Positions 1 to 6,896 of a stretch of 15,499 bases of DNA are shown here, one piece after another. Position 1 is the first letter of the stretch, and the number at the start of each line of letters is the position of its first letter. The position numbers were made by a program, and so were the translations under genes. The DNA is from Sphingomonas bacterium. Lineage in GTDB: Bacteria > Pseudomonadota > Alphaproteobacteria > Sphingomonadales > Sphingomonadaceae. The stretch is taken from positions 1 to 15,499 of the forward strand of contig JAJAZM010000001.1 in NCBI GenBank assembly GCA_026785645.1, given 5' to 3'. The notes under the pieces were generated by a model. That model was not told the DNA's origin. It ran no database searches and saw only the letters and a program-made list of their open reading frames with translations.

Positions 1-65
1 AGGCCGAACGGCTGGAAGGCGAAGGCGGAAATAATTCCCAAAACGAGCGCGACGAACGGATTCAT
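1..65 (-). CDS. lnt: Apolipoprotein N-acyltransferase, N-terminal fragment (runs off the window)
   Basis: Only the first 21 codons are present, starting at an ATG at 63-65 and running off the left edge. They encode MNPFVALVLGIISAFAFQPF followed by Gly, a hydrophobic first membrane segment ending in a Phe-x-Pro-Phe-Gly motif. This resembles the start of Lnt, the inner-membrane enzyme that adds the third acyl chain to lipoproteins. The call rests equally on position: in many alphaproteobacteria lnt follows the phoH-ybeY-corC cluster, and this ORF lies just downstream of it, 9 bases after the stop of the broken sugar dehydrogenase. No strong Shine-Dalgarno is visible. Another membrane protein cannot be excluded from so short a piece. 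Confidence 0.62.
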   Translation of the reverse strand, partial: MNPFVALVLGIISAFAFQPFG

Positions 66-74
66 GCCGCGTCG

Positions 75-1339
75 CTAGCGGCTGGCAACCTTCTGGGGAA
101 GCGCCGCCTTGCTAACGCGCCACACCTTTCCACCGACATCGTCGGCGACCAGCAGGCTGCCGTCCTTGCCGATGTGCACCCCGACCGGGCGACCATAAGC
201 AGTGTCGCCGATCCGGAAACCATCGAGGATGACGCTCGGCTTGGCCCCGCTCGGCATCGCCCCGGCGAAGGGCACAAACACCACTTGATAGCCGCTGGCG
301 GACCTGCGGTTCCACGATCCATGCTCGCCGATGAAGGCACCGCTGGCGAAGGCGTCCCCGAGCGTTTGCCCGGTCGCGAAGGTCAGGCCGAGTGCGGCGA
401 CGTGGGGGCCGAGCGCATAATCGGGCGAAATTGCCTTGAAGACCATCGCCGCATTGGCCGGAGGGCGGGTGTCGACATGCTGGCCTTAATAGCTGAACGG
501 CCAGCCGTAAAAGGCGCCCTGTTTGACCAAGGTAAGGTAGTCGGGGACGAGATCATTGCCGAGCTCGTCGCGCTCGTTGACCACCGCCCACAATGCGTCG
601 CCGGCCGGATTGAAGGCGATCCCCACCGGGTTGCGAAGCCCGCCGGCCATGATTGCATAGGCGCCGCTGGTCGGGTCGATCTTCCAGATTGCGGCGCGGC
701 CCTTCTCCATCTCGAGGCCATTCTCGCCGACATTGCTGTTCGACCCGATCCCGACATACAGGATGCGACCGTCGGGCGAGGCGACCAGCGACTTGGTCCA
801 GTGATGATTATAGCCCGATGGAAGCTCGGTCACGACCCGCGGCTTGGCGGTGATCGTCGGCTGGCCCGCGGTGAACGGGAAAGCAACCAGGGCATTGGCA
901 TTGGCAACGAACAATTCGCCGCCGATCACCGCCATCCCGAACGGTGAATGAAGCTCATGGTCGAGCAGCACGGATCGCGCTTCGGCCACCCCGTCGCCGT
1001 CGGCATCGCGCAGCAGCATGATGCGGTTAGGGCTGCCTTTGCCCGACTTGGCCATCTTCATCAGCATTTTCTGGATCGTGCCCTTGATCGTCCCGCCAGT
1101 CTTGTCGGTGCCGGGACTGTCGCTCTCAGCGACGAGCAAGTCCCCATTGGCAAGGGTCAGTAGATAGCGCGGATGGTCGAGGCCGCCGGCGAACTCGTTC
1201 ACCGCGAGGCCCTTGGCCGCGACCGGCATCTTGCCCGCTGGCCAGCCGCTCGCGGCCCTTGCGTCTCGGCAATGTCGCGGGTGGACGTCGACCCGCAGGC
1301 GGCGAGCAAGGCGGTGAGGATCAAAGGGGATGTTCGCAT
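75..1339 (-). pseudogene. Broken PQQ-type sugar (sorbosone) dehydrogenase lipoprotein
   Basis: The remains resemble the soluble glucose/sorbosone dehydrogenase beta-propeller family, whose intact members are PQQ-dependent periplasmic or lipid-anchored sugar oxidoreductases. The ATG at 1337-1339 opens a lipoprotein signal (MRTSPLILTALLAAC, lipobox Leu-Ala-Ala-Cys). The propeller body, beginning around Gly-Trp-Pro-Ala-Gly and including GLDHPRYLLTLANGDLLVAE, is in another frame, so the two parts are joined out of frame between about 1245 and 1285. The body then meets an in-frame TAA at 486-488, just after YGWPFSY. The same frame continues at once with GQHVD and stays open for about 136 codons, ending DDVGGKVWRVSK. 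Relatives, as I recall them, have an aromatic residue at the stop. Residual coding quality is high, so inactivation looks recent. Two sequencing errors are the main alternative. Confidence 0.85.
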
Positions 1340-1382
1340 GGCACTGCAACGGATCAGCAGCGCGAAGCATGCGTAATCTCGG

Positions 1383-2252
1383 TCAGGCCTTAATGTCGGG
1401 GGCGTGGAGCCGGACGCGCAAGATCCGCCGCGTGTCCGAATCGAGCGCCTCGAGACGCCATCCGCTGGGGTGGATGACGCATTCACCCTGCACCGGGATA
1501 TGCCCCGCGAGCAGGAATACCAGCCCGCCCAAAGTGTCGACTTCATCCTCCGCCGAGACCAGGCGTGGATCGACCGTGGCGGCAAGCTCGTCGAGCTCGA
1601 TCCGCGCATCTGCTTCCCACACGCCGTCCTCGAGCATCACCAGGCTGCTAATCTCTTCTTCGTCATGCTCATCCTCAATGTCGCCGACGATCTCCTCGAC
1701 CACATCCTCGATCGTGACCAAGCCTTCGGTGCCGCCGAATTCGTCGACGATGATCGCCAGATGCATCCGCTCGGCACGCATCCGTGCGAGCAATTCGAGC
1801 ACGCCCATCGATTCGGGGACGAACAGCGGGGTGCGAAGCAATGCGGCGATGGTCCGCTCGATGCTCGGGTCGCGAGCAGCAACGAACACGTCCTTGATGT
1901 GAATCATGCCCACCACATGGTCGAGTGAATTGGCATAGACCGGAAGGCGGCTGTGACCTGCCTCGGCGAAGGCTGCGGCCAGGTCGTCGAAGGCGATCGT
2001 GTCGGGCACCGCGATCATGTCGCCTCGGGTCACCGCGACCTCGCCCGCAGTACGGTCACCAAAATGCAGCAGGTTGCGCAGCATCTGCCGCTCGTGCGGG
2101 CTGAGATCGCCCGTAATCGGGCGCTCGCCCTCGGCGTCGTCGATCGCCTCTTCGATCTGGTCGCGAAGCGTGGTTTCGCCATCGTCGCCGAAGATCAAAG
2201 CGCGCATCCCGCGCCACAACCGCGAACCGCCGTCATCGGGCCGGGTCGCCAT
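1383..2252 (-). CDS. corC: CorC/HlyC-family CBS-domain protein
   Basis: This 289-residue protein has the short CorC layout. An acidic N-terminal segment (about 25-60) is followed by a CBS pair (about 67-195) and a C-terminal CorC/HlyC domain (about 205-286). Hallmarks are VDEFGGTEGLVTIEDVVEEI at 169-188 and DTLGGLVFLLAGHIP near the end. There is no DUF21 membrane domain, so it is the soluble form, associated in the literature with magnesium/cobalt efflux and envelope integrity; its exact biochemical role is unsettled. Its ATG (2250-2252) shares one base with the ybeY stop in a TGATG junction, which suggests coupled translation. In related genomes lnt usually follows directly; here the broken sugar dehydrogenase starts 43 bases downstream. 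Confidence 0.92.
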   Translation of the reverse strand: MATRPDDGGSRLWRGMRALIFGDDGETTLRDQIEEAIDDAEGERPITGDLSPHERQMLRNLLHFGDRTAGEVAVTRGDMIAVPDTIAFDDLAAAFAEAGHSRLPVYANSLDHVVGMIHIKDVFVAARDPSIERTIAALLRTPLFVPESMGVLELLARMRAERMHLAIIVDEFGGTEGLVTIEDVVEEIVGDIEDEHDEEEISSLVMLEDGVWEADARIELDELAATVDPRLVSAEDEVDTLGGLVFLLAGHIPVQGECVIHPSGWRLEALDSDTRRILRVRLHAPDIKA

Positions 2253-2764
2253 CAGGCGTCGGCCTCGAGCGCGTAGGGGTTGGCGATCCCGATCCGGGCT
2301 AGTGCGCGGACTTCGCGGGCCTCCATGTCGGCGGCCTGCGCCTCGTCCTCATGGTCGTAGCCGAGCAAATGCAGCGTGCCATGGACCATCAGATGCGCCG
2401 CGTGGCGCTCGATCGGGAAAGCTTTGGCTTCTGCCTCCCGCCCGCACACACCATGCGCCAGGATGATGTCGCCAAGCATCAGCTCGGGGCCTTCGCCGGT
2501 CGCCCCGGCAAGTTCGGCACCTTCGGCCATCGGGAAGGACAATACGTTGGTCGGCTTGTCCTTCCCGCGCCATTGGGCGTTGAGCAGGCGGACCTCCTCA
2601 TCGCCCGCCAGGCGAAGCGAAATCTCGACCGCGCGCGGGCCCTCTGCTAGCTGCGGAAAGGCGCTTTCGGCGATCGCGGCGGTGGCGGCGGAACGAGCAA
2701 GCTCGTCCCACCTGATGTTACTGTCCCATTCCGGATCGGCATCGAGGATGATATCGAGCGTCAA
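2252..2764 (-). CDS. ybeY: Endoribonuclease / rRNA maturation factor YbeY
   Basis: YbeY is a zinc-dependent factor acting in 16S rRNA 3' maturation and 70S ribosome quality control. The 170-residue product carries the signature HGTLHLLGYDH at 128-138, giving the three zinc-binding histidines H128, H132 and H138. KPTNVLSFP at 70-78 is also typical. Length suits the family. The start appears to be TTG (2762-2764): reading from it gives MTLDIILDADPEWD, the expected YbeY N-terminus, and no nearby ATG does so. This TTG overlaps the phoH TGA by two bases (TTGA), and the gene's own stop overlaps the corC ATG. It therefore sits in a translationally coupled chain. The phoH-ybeY pairing is widely conserved. 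Confidence 0.95.
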   Translation of the reverse strand: MTLDIILDADPEWDSNIRWDELARSAATAAIAESAFPQLAEGPRAVEISLRLAGDEEVRLLNAQWRGKDKPTNVLSFPMAEGAELAGATGEGPELMLGDIILAHGVCGREAEAKAFPIERHAAHLMVHGTLHLLGYDHEDEAQAADMEAREVRALARIGIANPYALEADA

Positions 2765-3771
2765 TATCCGGTCCCCTCATAGGCTTCGACAATTCGTCCG
2801 ACGAGCGGATGGCGGACGACGTCTTTCGACGAGAAACGGATCATCGACAATTTGGGGATGCCCTCGAGCTTGTCGACCGCATCATTGAGCCCCGATTCTG
2901 TGCCCTTTGGCAGATCGGTCTGGTTGGGATCGCCGCAGATCACCATCCGGCTGCGCATCCCGAAGCGGGTGAGGAACATCTTCATCTGCATCGCGGTGGT
3001 ATTCTGCGCCTCGTCGAGGATCACGAAGGCATCGCTCAGCGTTCGGCCGCGCATGAAGGCAATCGGCGCGATCTCGATCTCGCCGCTTGCGATCCGCCGC
3101 TCGACCTGCTCGGTCGGCAGCATGTCGTAAAGCGCGTCGTACAGCGGGCGGAGATAGGGATCGACCTTCTCCTTCATGTCGCCGGGCAGGAAGCCAAGCC
3201 GCTCGCCCGCCTCAACCGCGGGACGCGACAGGATCAGCCGGTCGACCTGGCCCGAAATCAGCATTGCCACGGCCTGCGCGACCGCGAGATAGGTCTTGCC
3301 CGTCCCCGCCGGCCCGAGCGCGAAGATCATGTCGTCGCGGCCCAGTGCTTCCATGTATTGGGTCTGGACCGTCGAGCGCGGGACGATGGTCTTCTTACGG
3401 GTGCGAATCATGATCGACGATGGCCGCGCCACGTCGGACGAGATGATCCCGTCGAGTGCCGGCTGGTTGGCCATGCCGATCACCGCCTCGACCGCGGCGG
3501 CATCGACATCCTGGCCCTGGTCGAGCCGATTGTAGAGGCCGACCAGTACATCGCGAGCACGCGCCGCGCTGTCGGGCTCGCCCTCGATCATCACGCGATT
3601 GCCGCGGGCGTTGATATGCACCCCAAGACGATCTTCAATCATCACCAGGTGGCGGTCGTAATCGCCGAACAACGGCCCGAGCAGATAGGGCTGGTCGAAG
3701 TCGAGCTCGAGCCGGGCGCGGCCCTCGATCAGATGATCGTCGAGCGCGGGGGGAAGGATAAGTTTGGGCAT
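2761..3771 (-). CDS. phoH: PhoH-family ATPase
   Basis: This is a 336-residue PhoH-like P-loop ATPase with an N-terminal RNA-binding-like region (about 20-100). Walker A GPAGTGKT is at 153-160 and Walker B VILDEAQN at 250-257, and ICGDPNQTDLP is the conserved sensor-region motif. Members are thought to act in RNA metabolism. The habitual partnership with ybeY supports a role in rRNA or RNA quality control, but the substrate is not established. The ATG at 3769-3771 shares one base with the miaB stop (TGATG). Its own TGA overlaps the ybeY TTG start. Confidence 0.94.
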   Translation of the reverse strand: MPKLILPPALDDHLIEGRARLELDFDQPYLLGPLFGDYDRHLVMIEDRLGVHINARGNRVMIEGEPDSAARARDVLVGLYNRLDQGQDVDAAAVEAVIGMANQPALDGIISSDVARPSSIMIRTRKKTIVPRSTVQTQYMEALGRDDMIFALGPAGTGKTYLAVAQAVAMLISGQVDRLILSRPAVEAGERLGFLPGDMKEKVDPYLRPLYDALYDMLPTEQVERRIASGEIEIAPIAFMRGRTLSDAFVILDEAQNTTAMQMKMFLTRFGMRSRMVICGDPNQTDLPKGTESGLNDAVDKLEGIPKLSMIRFSSKDVVRHPLVGRIVEAYEGTGY

Positions 3772-5084
3772 CAGGCGGCACCCTCAACGTTGCGCAAGAC
3801 ACCGCCAAGACTGTTGCGGAGCGCGTGGGTGACAGTGACGTCGAGCATGGTGCCGATCGCGGCCTCGGTCTCGACGAAGATCGACTGGAGCCAGGGCGAC
3901 TTGCCGATCATCTGGCCGGGCAGGCGGCCCTTGCGGTCCACCAGGATCCTGGTGTCCTGCCCGATCGTGGCGCGATTGAAAGCGAGGCTATGCTCGGCGA
4001 GGCGGGCCTGGAGCCGCTGCAGTCTGTCGTCCATCACCTGAGGGTCAACCGCTCCTTCCATCGTCGCCGCCGGCGTTCCCGGCCGGGCGCTATATTTGAA
4101 ACTATAGGCCGAAGCGTAACCGACCGCATCGACGATGGCGAGAGTGTCGGCGAAATCTTCATCGGTCTCGCCCGGAAAGCCGACGATGAAGTCGCCCGAG
4201 ATGGCGATTCCGGGCCGCGCGGCGCGTACTTTCTTGATCGTGCGAAGGTAGCTTTCGACTGAGTGGCTGCGGTTCATCGCCTTGAGGACCACATCCGAGC
4301 CCGACTGCACTGGCAAGTGAAGATGGGGCATCAATTTGTCGACCTCACCATGTGCGGCGATCAATTCGTCGGTCATGTCGGCGGGATGGCTGGTGGTGTA
4401 GCGAATCCGCTTGAGCCCGTCGATTTCGGCGATGGCGTGGATGAGCTTGTCCAAGCCGCCGGCCCAGGCATTGACGTTCTGCCCGAGCAAGGTGATTTCG
4501 CGCGCCCCGCCGTCGACCAAGGTCTGCGCTTCGCCGACGATATCGGCGAACGCCCGGCTGATCTCGGCGCCGCGAGTGTAGGGGACGACGCAATAGGTGC
4601 AGAATTTGTCGCACCCTTCCTGCACGGTGAGGAACGCCGACGGTGCCGATTTGCGTCGCGCCGGGAGCGCCTCGAATTTGGAGATTGCGGGCATGTCGGT
4701 ATCGACCGGTCGCTCGCCGCGACCAACCGCCGCAACCATTGCGGGCAGGCGGTGATAGGCTTGCGGGCCGACCACCAGGTCGATCATCTTCGACCGGCGC
4801 TGCGCCTCGGACCCCTCGGCTTGGGCGACGCAGCCAGCCAGCGCGATCATTGGTCGGCTGCCGTCGTCGCGGGTCAGTCGGCCGACGTCGGAATAAGCCT
4901 TGTCGACGGCTTTCTCGCGGATGTGGCAGGTGTTGAGCACAACCAGATCGGCATTCTCGCCCTCGGCCACGACGGTCATGCCCTCAGCGGTCAGCATTTC
5001 GGCCATCCGCTCGCCGTCATAGACGTTCATCTGGCAGCCGAAGCTCTTGACCTTGAAGGTCGACGGGGCGGGAATCTCGGTCAT
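3771..5084 (-). CDS. miaB: tRNA-2-methylthio-N6-dimethylallyladenosine synthase MiaB
   Basis: MiaB is a radical-SAM methylthiotransferase that converts i6A37 to ms2i6A37 in tRNAs reading UNN codons. Counting from the ATG, the N-terminal cluster ligands are C17 (SFGCQMN), C53 (NTCHIREKA) and C85 (ALAGC). The radical-SAM CxxxCxxC is C158, C162 and C165 in EGCDKFCTYCVVPYTRG. A TRAM-like region, which binds RNA, closes the protein at about 370-430. At 437 residues it has the normal length. Two starts are adjacent: TTG at 5085-5087 and ATG at 5082-5084. I chose the ATG; the TTG would add one residue. It begins 11 bases after the plsC stop and is coupled to phoH at its 3' end. Confidence 0.96.
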   Translation of the reverse strand: MTEIPAPSTFKVKSFGCQMNVYDGERMAEMLTAEGMTVVAEGENADLVVLNTCHIREKAVDKAYSDVGRLTRDDGSRPMIALAGCVAQAEGSEAQRRSKMIDLVVGPQAYHRLPAMVAAVGRGERPVDTDMPAISKFEALPARRKSAPSAFLTVQEGCDKFCTYCVVPYTRGAEISRAFADIVGEAQTLVDGGAREITLLGQNVNAWAGGLDKLIHAIAEIDGLKRIRYTTSHPADMTDELIAAHGEVDKLMPHLHLPVQSGSDVVLKAMNRSHSVESYLRTIKKVRAARPGIAISGDFIVGFPGETDEDFADTLAIVDAVGYASAYSFKYSARPGTPAATMEGAVDPQVMDDRLQRLQARLAEHSLAFNRATIGQDTRILVDRKGRLPGQMIGKSPWLQSIFVETEAAIGTMLDVTVTHALRNSLGGVLRNVEGAA

Positions 5085-5095
5085 CAAGGTCGCGC

Positions 5096-5869
5096 CTATA
5101 ACCGAGCCGGAGCGACGCCGGAAGGTGCCAGCGAAAGCGCTATTGCATCATGCGCGGCGCGGGCGACGATCTTGCGATCGGGCGACGGGGCAAGCGGCGC
5201 AAGGAGCCGCACTGTCACCGGCAGGCGCCCTTTGCGGCCGAGGATCCTGAGCGCATTGTCGAGTCCATGTTCACCTGGTGCCCAACCCAGCACATAGGCA
5301 CGCCCTTGATAATCGATCGCCACGGGACGAAGCGTCACCCCATCAGGCGGCGGCGCGACGGCCGACAGCAGCGACGGCTTGAATGGCAGCAAGGTGCCAC
5401 CATCGCCGACGGTTCCTTCGGGGAACAATGCCAGCGGCTGGTCGCGTTTCAGGCCGTCGAGGATCGACCTGGCTTGGTCATGGATCGCTCGGCGCTCGGC
5501 GCGGTCGACGTAGATGGTGTGATTCTGATCGGCGACCCAGCGCAGCATTGGGTGACCGCGAATTTCGGCCTTGGAGATGAACGCGCAGCCGGTGGCCCCG
5601 GCCAGCACCATGATATCGAGCCAACTGACGTGGTTGGTGATGAGCAACTCGCCGGGTCGGGCTTTGACCCCTTCGACGCGCACATCGGCGCCGCAGATTC
5701 GGGCAACGCCGGCAAGGAAGCGGCGCGGCCAGCGCGACCGGCCATTCAGCTTGGAGAGCAAATGGGGGATGACGCAGACCGTGAACCAGCCGAGGATCGC
5801 GGCGATCCGGGCAATGGCTCGGACCCGCGACGACGGGGGCTCAACGACCGCGGTCGCGGGCGACTCCAT
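5096..5869 (-). CDS. plsC: 1-acyl-sn-glycerol-3-phosphate acyltransferase
   Basis: PlsC acylates lysophosphatidic acid to phosphatidic acid at the inner membrane. The 257-residue product from the ATG at 5867-5869 has a hydrophobic membrane-associated stretch (about 19-39). The catalytic HX4D follows as NHVSWLD (H80, D85), and the substrate-binding FPEGT lies at 149-153. An open frame extends further upstream, but that part (reading to 5938) lies wholly inside fur and has no acyltransferase character, so I prefer the internal ATG. This still overlaps the end of fur by 29 bases, implying co-transcription. miaB follows 11 bases later. The homologous neighbourhood fur-plsC-miaB-phoH-ybeY-corC is one I recognise from sphingomonads. 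Confidence 0.9.
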   Translation of the reverse strand: MESPATAVVEPPSSRVRAIARIAAILGWFTVCVIPHLLSKLNGRSRWPRRFLAGVARICGADVRVEGVKARPGELLITNHVSWLDIMVLAGATGCAFISKAEIRGHPMLRWVADQNHTIYVDRAERRAIHDQARSILDGLKRDQPLALFPEGTVGDGGTLLPFKPSLLSAVAPPPDGVTLRPVAIDYQGRAYVLGWAPGEHGLDNALRILGRKGRLPVTVRLLAPLAPSPDRKIVARAAHDAIALSLAPSGVAPARL

Positions 5870-6263
5870 AGAGCTCCATGCGATGGTCGACCAGCCGAAA
5901 GCCCAATCGGTCGGCGATCCGCCGCTGCAACTCCTCAAGTTCCTCGTCGACGAATTCGATGACTTGGCCGGTCTCGACGTCGATCAGATGGTCGTGATGC
6001 GATTCGGAAGCTGCTTCGTAGCGCGAGCGGCCATCGCCGAATTCGTGGCGCTCGAGGATGCCCGCCTCCTCGAACAGGCGGACGGTGCGATAGACGGTGG
6101 CGATCGAGATGTTGGGATCGATCGCTGCGGCGCGCGCGTGGAGCGTTTCGACGTCGGGATGATCCTCGCTCTCGCCAAGCACGCGCGCGACGGTCTTGCG
6201 CTGCTCGGTGATGCGGAGGCCCTTGTCGGCGCAAAGCTGCTCGATATCGATCGTTCGTTGCAT
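5841..6263 (-). CDS. fur: Ferric uptake regulator family protein
   Basis: This is a metal-responsive winged-helix repressor of the Fur family. From the ATG at 6261-6263 it is 140 residues: MQRTIDIEQLCADKGLRITE at the start, a recognition helix region around 53-68 (SIATVYRTVRLFEEAG), and metal ligands in HHDH (89-92) and HRMELYG near the end. C11 is the only cysteine. The CxxC zinc motifs of enterobacterial Fur are absent, as is common in alphaproteobacterial Fur/Mur. A second ATG at 6267-6269 would add two residues. An open frame to 6332 crosses the mucR terminator and is rejected. No Shine-Dalgarno precedes either ATG. Iron is the likeliest effector, but manganese (Mur-type) cannot be excluded. 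Confidence 0.9.
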   Translation of the reverse strand: MQRTIDIEQLCADKGLRITEQRKTVARVLGESEDHPDVETLHARAAAIDPNISIATVYRTVRLFEEAGILERHEFGDGRSRYEAASESHHDHLIDVETGQVIEFVDEELEELQRRIADRLGFRLVDHRMELYGVARDRGR

Positions 6264-6270
6264 GGGCATA

Positions 6271-6299
6271 AGGTTAGGGAGTCGGCGAGGCAAAGAAAA
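6271..6299 (-). promoter_or_regulatory. Possible fur promoter giving a leaderless transcript
   Basis: Only about 30 bases separate the mucR terminator from fur. On the minus strand, TTTTCT (6294-6299) and TAACCT (6271-6276) are 17 bases apart. A transcript started six to eight bases below the second hexamer would begin at or near the ATG at 6263. The -35 match is poor and part of it is the terminator's T-run. This is a suggestion prompted by the missing Shine-Dalgarno, not a demonstrated promoter. Confidence 0.25.
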
Positions 6300-6330
6300 G
6301 GGGAGCCGGCGTTCGGCACGTCGGCTCCCC
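6291..6330 (-). terminator. Intrinsic terminator of mucR
   Basis: Arms 6300-6308 (GGGGAGCCG) and 6322-6330 (CGGCTCCCC) pair perfectly over nine bases. The pairing continues inward for about four more positions with one mismatch or wobble. In the minus-strand direction the stem is followed immediately by TTTTCTTTG, a U-rich tract. It begins 22 bases after the mucR stop, so it ends the mucR transcript and separates it from fur. Confidence 0.85.
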
Positions 6331-6352
6331 ATTCATTCTCGATAATGTGTGG

Positions 6353-6772
6353 CTATTTGGCCTTGCTGGTCTTGCGGCGTTTGGTGCCGAGCCCGATCGC
6401 CTTGGCCAGCGTCCGCCGCTGTTCGGCATAATTGGGCGCAACCATCGGATAGTCGCTGTTGAGGCCCCATTTCTGGCGATACTGGTCCGGGGTCATTTGA
6501 TAGTGGGTCATCAGATGCCGCTTGAGCATCTTCAATTTTTTCCCATCTTCCAGGCAGACGATATAGTCCGGGCGGATCGACGAGCGGATCGGCACCTTGG
6601 GCTCGAGCTTGGCTTCGGGTGCGTTTTTGCCCAAAAGTCCGGCTAACGCGCCGTGAATGTTGTTGATCAGCTGTGGCAAGTCGTTGACCGCAACGCTGTT
6701 GTTGCTGACGTGGGCGGCGACAATGTCGGCCGTTAACGTAAGCAGAGTGTCATCATTATGTTCATCGGACAT
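6353..6772 (-). CDS. mucR: MucR/Ros-family zinc-finger transcriptional regulator
   Basis: This 139-residue protein belongs to the MucR/Ros family. Members are small DNA-binding regulators, H-NS-like in some alphaproteobacteria, controlling surface polysaccharide, motility and cell-cycle genes. The N-terminal half (about 8-50) is the oligomerisation-type region, starting LLTLTADIVAAHVSNNSVAV. The finger uses C73, D76, H86 and H90 (CLEDGKKLKMLKRHLMTH), the Asp-containing variant seen in MucR, and is followed by MTPDQYRQKWGL. A basic tail (KRRKTSKAK) ends it. The ATG at 6770-6772 has a purine-rich GGGGAAA seven bases upstream; longer readings into 6841 lack family sequence. It appears monocistronic, with a 117-base leader and its own terminator. 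Autorepression is known for relatives but not visible here. Confidence 0.93.
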   Translation of the reverse strand: MSDEHNDDTLLTLTADIVAAHVSNNSVAVNDLPQLINNIHGALAGLLGKNAPEAKLEPKVPIRSSIRPDYIVCLEDGKKLKMLKRHLMTHYQMTPDQYRQKWGLNSDYPMVAPNYAEQRRTLAKAIGLGTKRRKTSKAK

Positions 6773-6889
6773 TCGTTGATTTCCCCGAGCTGGATTTCGA
6801 CGCGAACGCGCACCGCCGGAGTGCGGCGGACCAAGCGGCACTTAGGCCGTGATGTATTGGGGCGCAATGGTCACGAATAAGAACGACAG
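6773..6889 (-). promoter_or_regulatory. mucR upstream region with hairpins and candidate promoter
   Basis: This is the longest gene-free stretch of the window. On the minus strand TTGCGC and TAAGTG lie 17 bases apart in its distal part, a weak candidate sigma-70-type promoter. Nearer the gene, 6813-6818 and 6824-6829 form a perfect six-base GC hairpin with a five-base loop in the presumed leader. GGGGAAA at 6780-6786 is the likely ribosome-binding site of mucR. Its distal part is comparatively AT-rich for this genome, which would suit MucR-type autoregulation, but no operator can be defined by eye. Confidence 0.4.
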
Positions 6890-6896
6890 TTATTCG
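6874..6896 (-). repeat. Inverted repeat at the stop of the RimI-like gene
   Basis: CGAATAA (6874-6880) and TTATTCG (6890-6896) form a perfect seven-base inverted repeat around nine bases, taking in the stop codon of the acetyltransferase gene. It is AT-rich and lacks a U-tract in the transcribed direction, so it is a weak terminator candidate at best. It could instead be a protein-binding palindrome upstream of mucR. Confidence 0.4.

Noticed and set aside
174..947. Plus-strand frame of 257 codons opposite the sugar dehydrogenase
   Set aside because: It has no recognisable domain. The minus strand carries a clear propeller sequence, so the plus frame is a mirror of its codon bias.
1199..1339. 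Signal-peptide frame considered as a separate small lipoprotein gene
   Set aside because: After about 28 residues it turns into Arg-rich out-of-frame sequence, and the dehydrogenase body begins in the adjacent frame. It is better explained as the severed start of that gene.
2809..5297. Long plus-strand open frames opposite phoH and miaB (410 and 344 codons)
   Set aside because: They are antisense shadows of GC-rich genes. Their translations are His/Asp/Arg-rich without family motifs, and the minus-strand genes have intact catalytic signatures.
6264..6332. Extended fur reading to 6332
   Set aside because: It crosses the mucR terminator hairpin and its translation is unlike Fur; MQRTID at 6263 is the family-like start.
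6874..6896. Inverted repeat considered as a terminator for the tsaB-rimI transcript
   Set aside because: The stem is short and AT-rich, and no U-tract follows in the transcribed direction.
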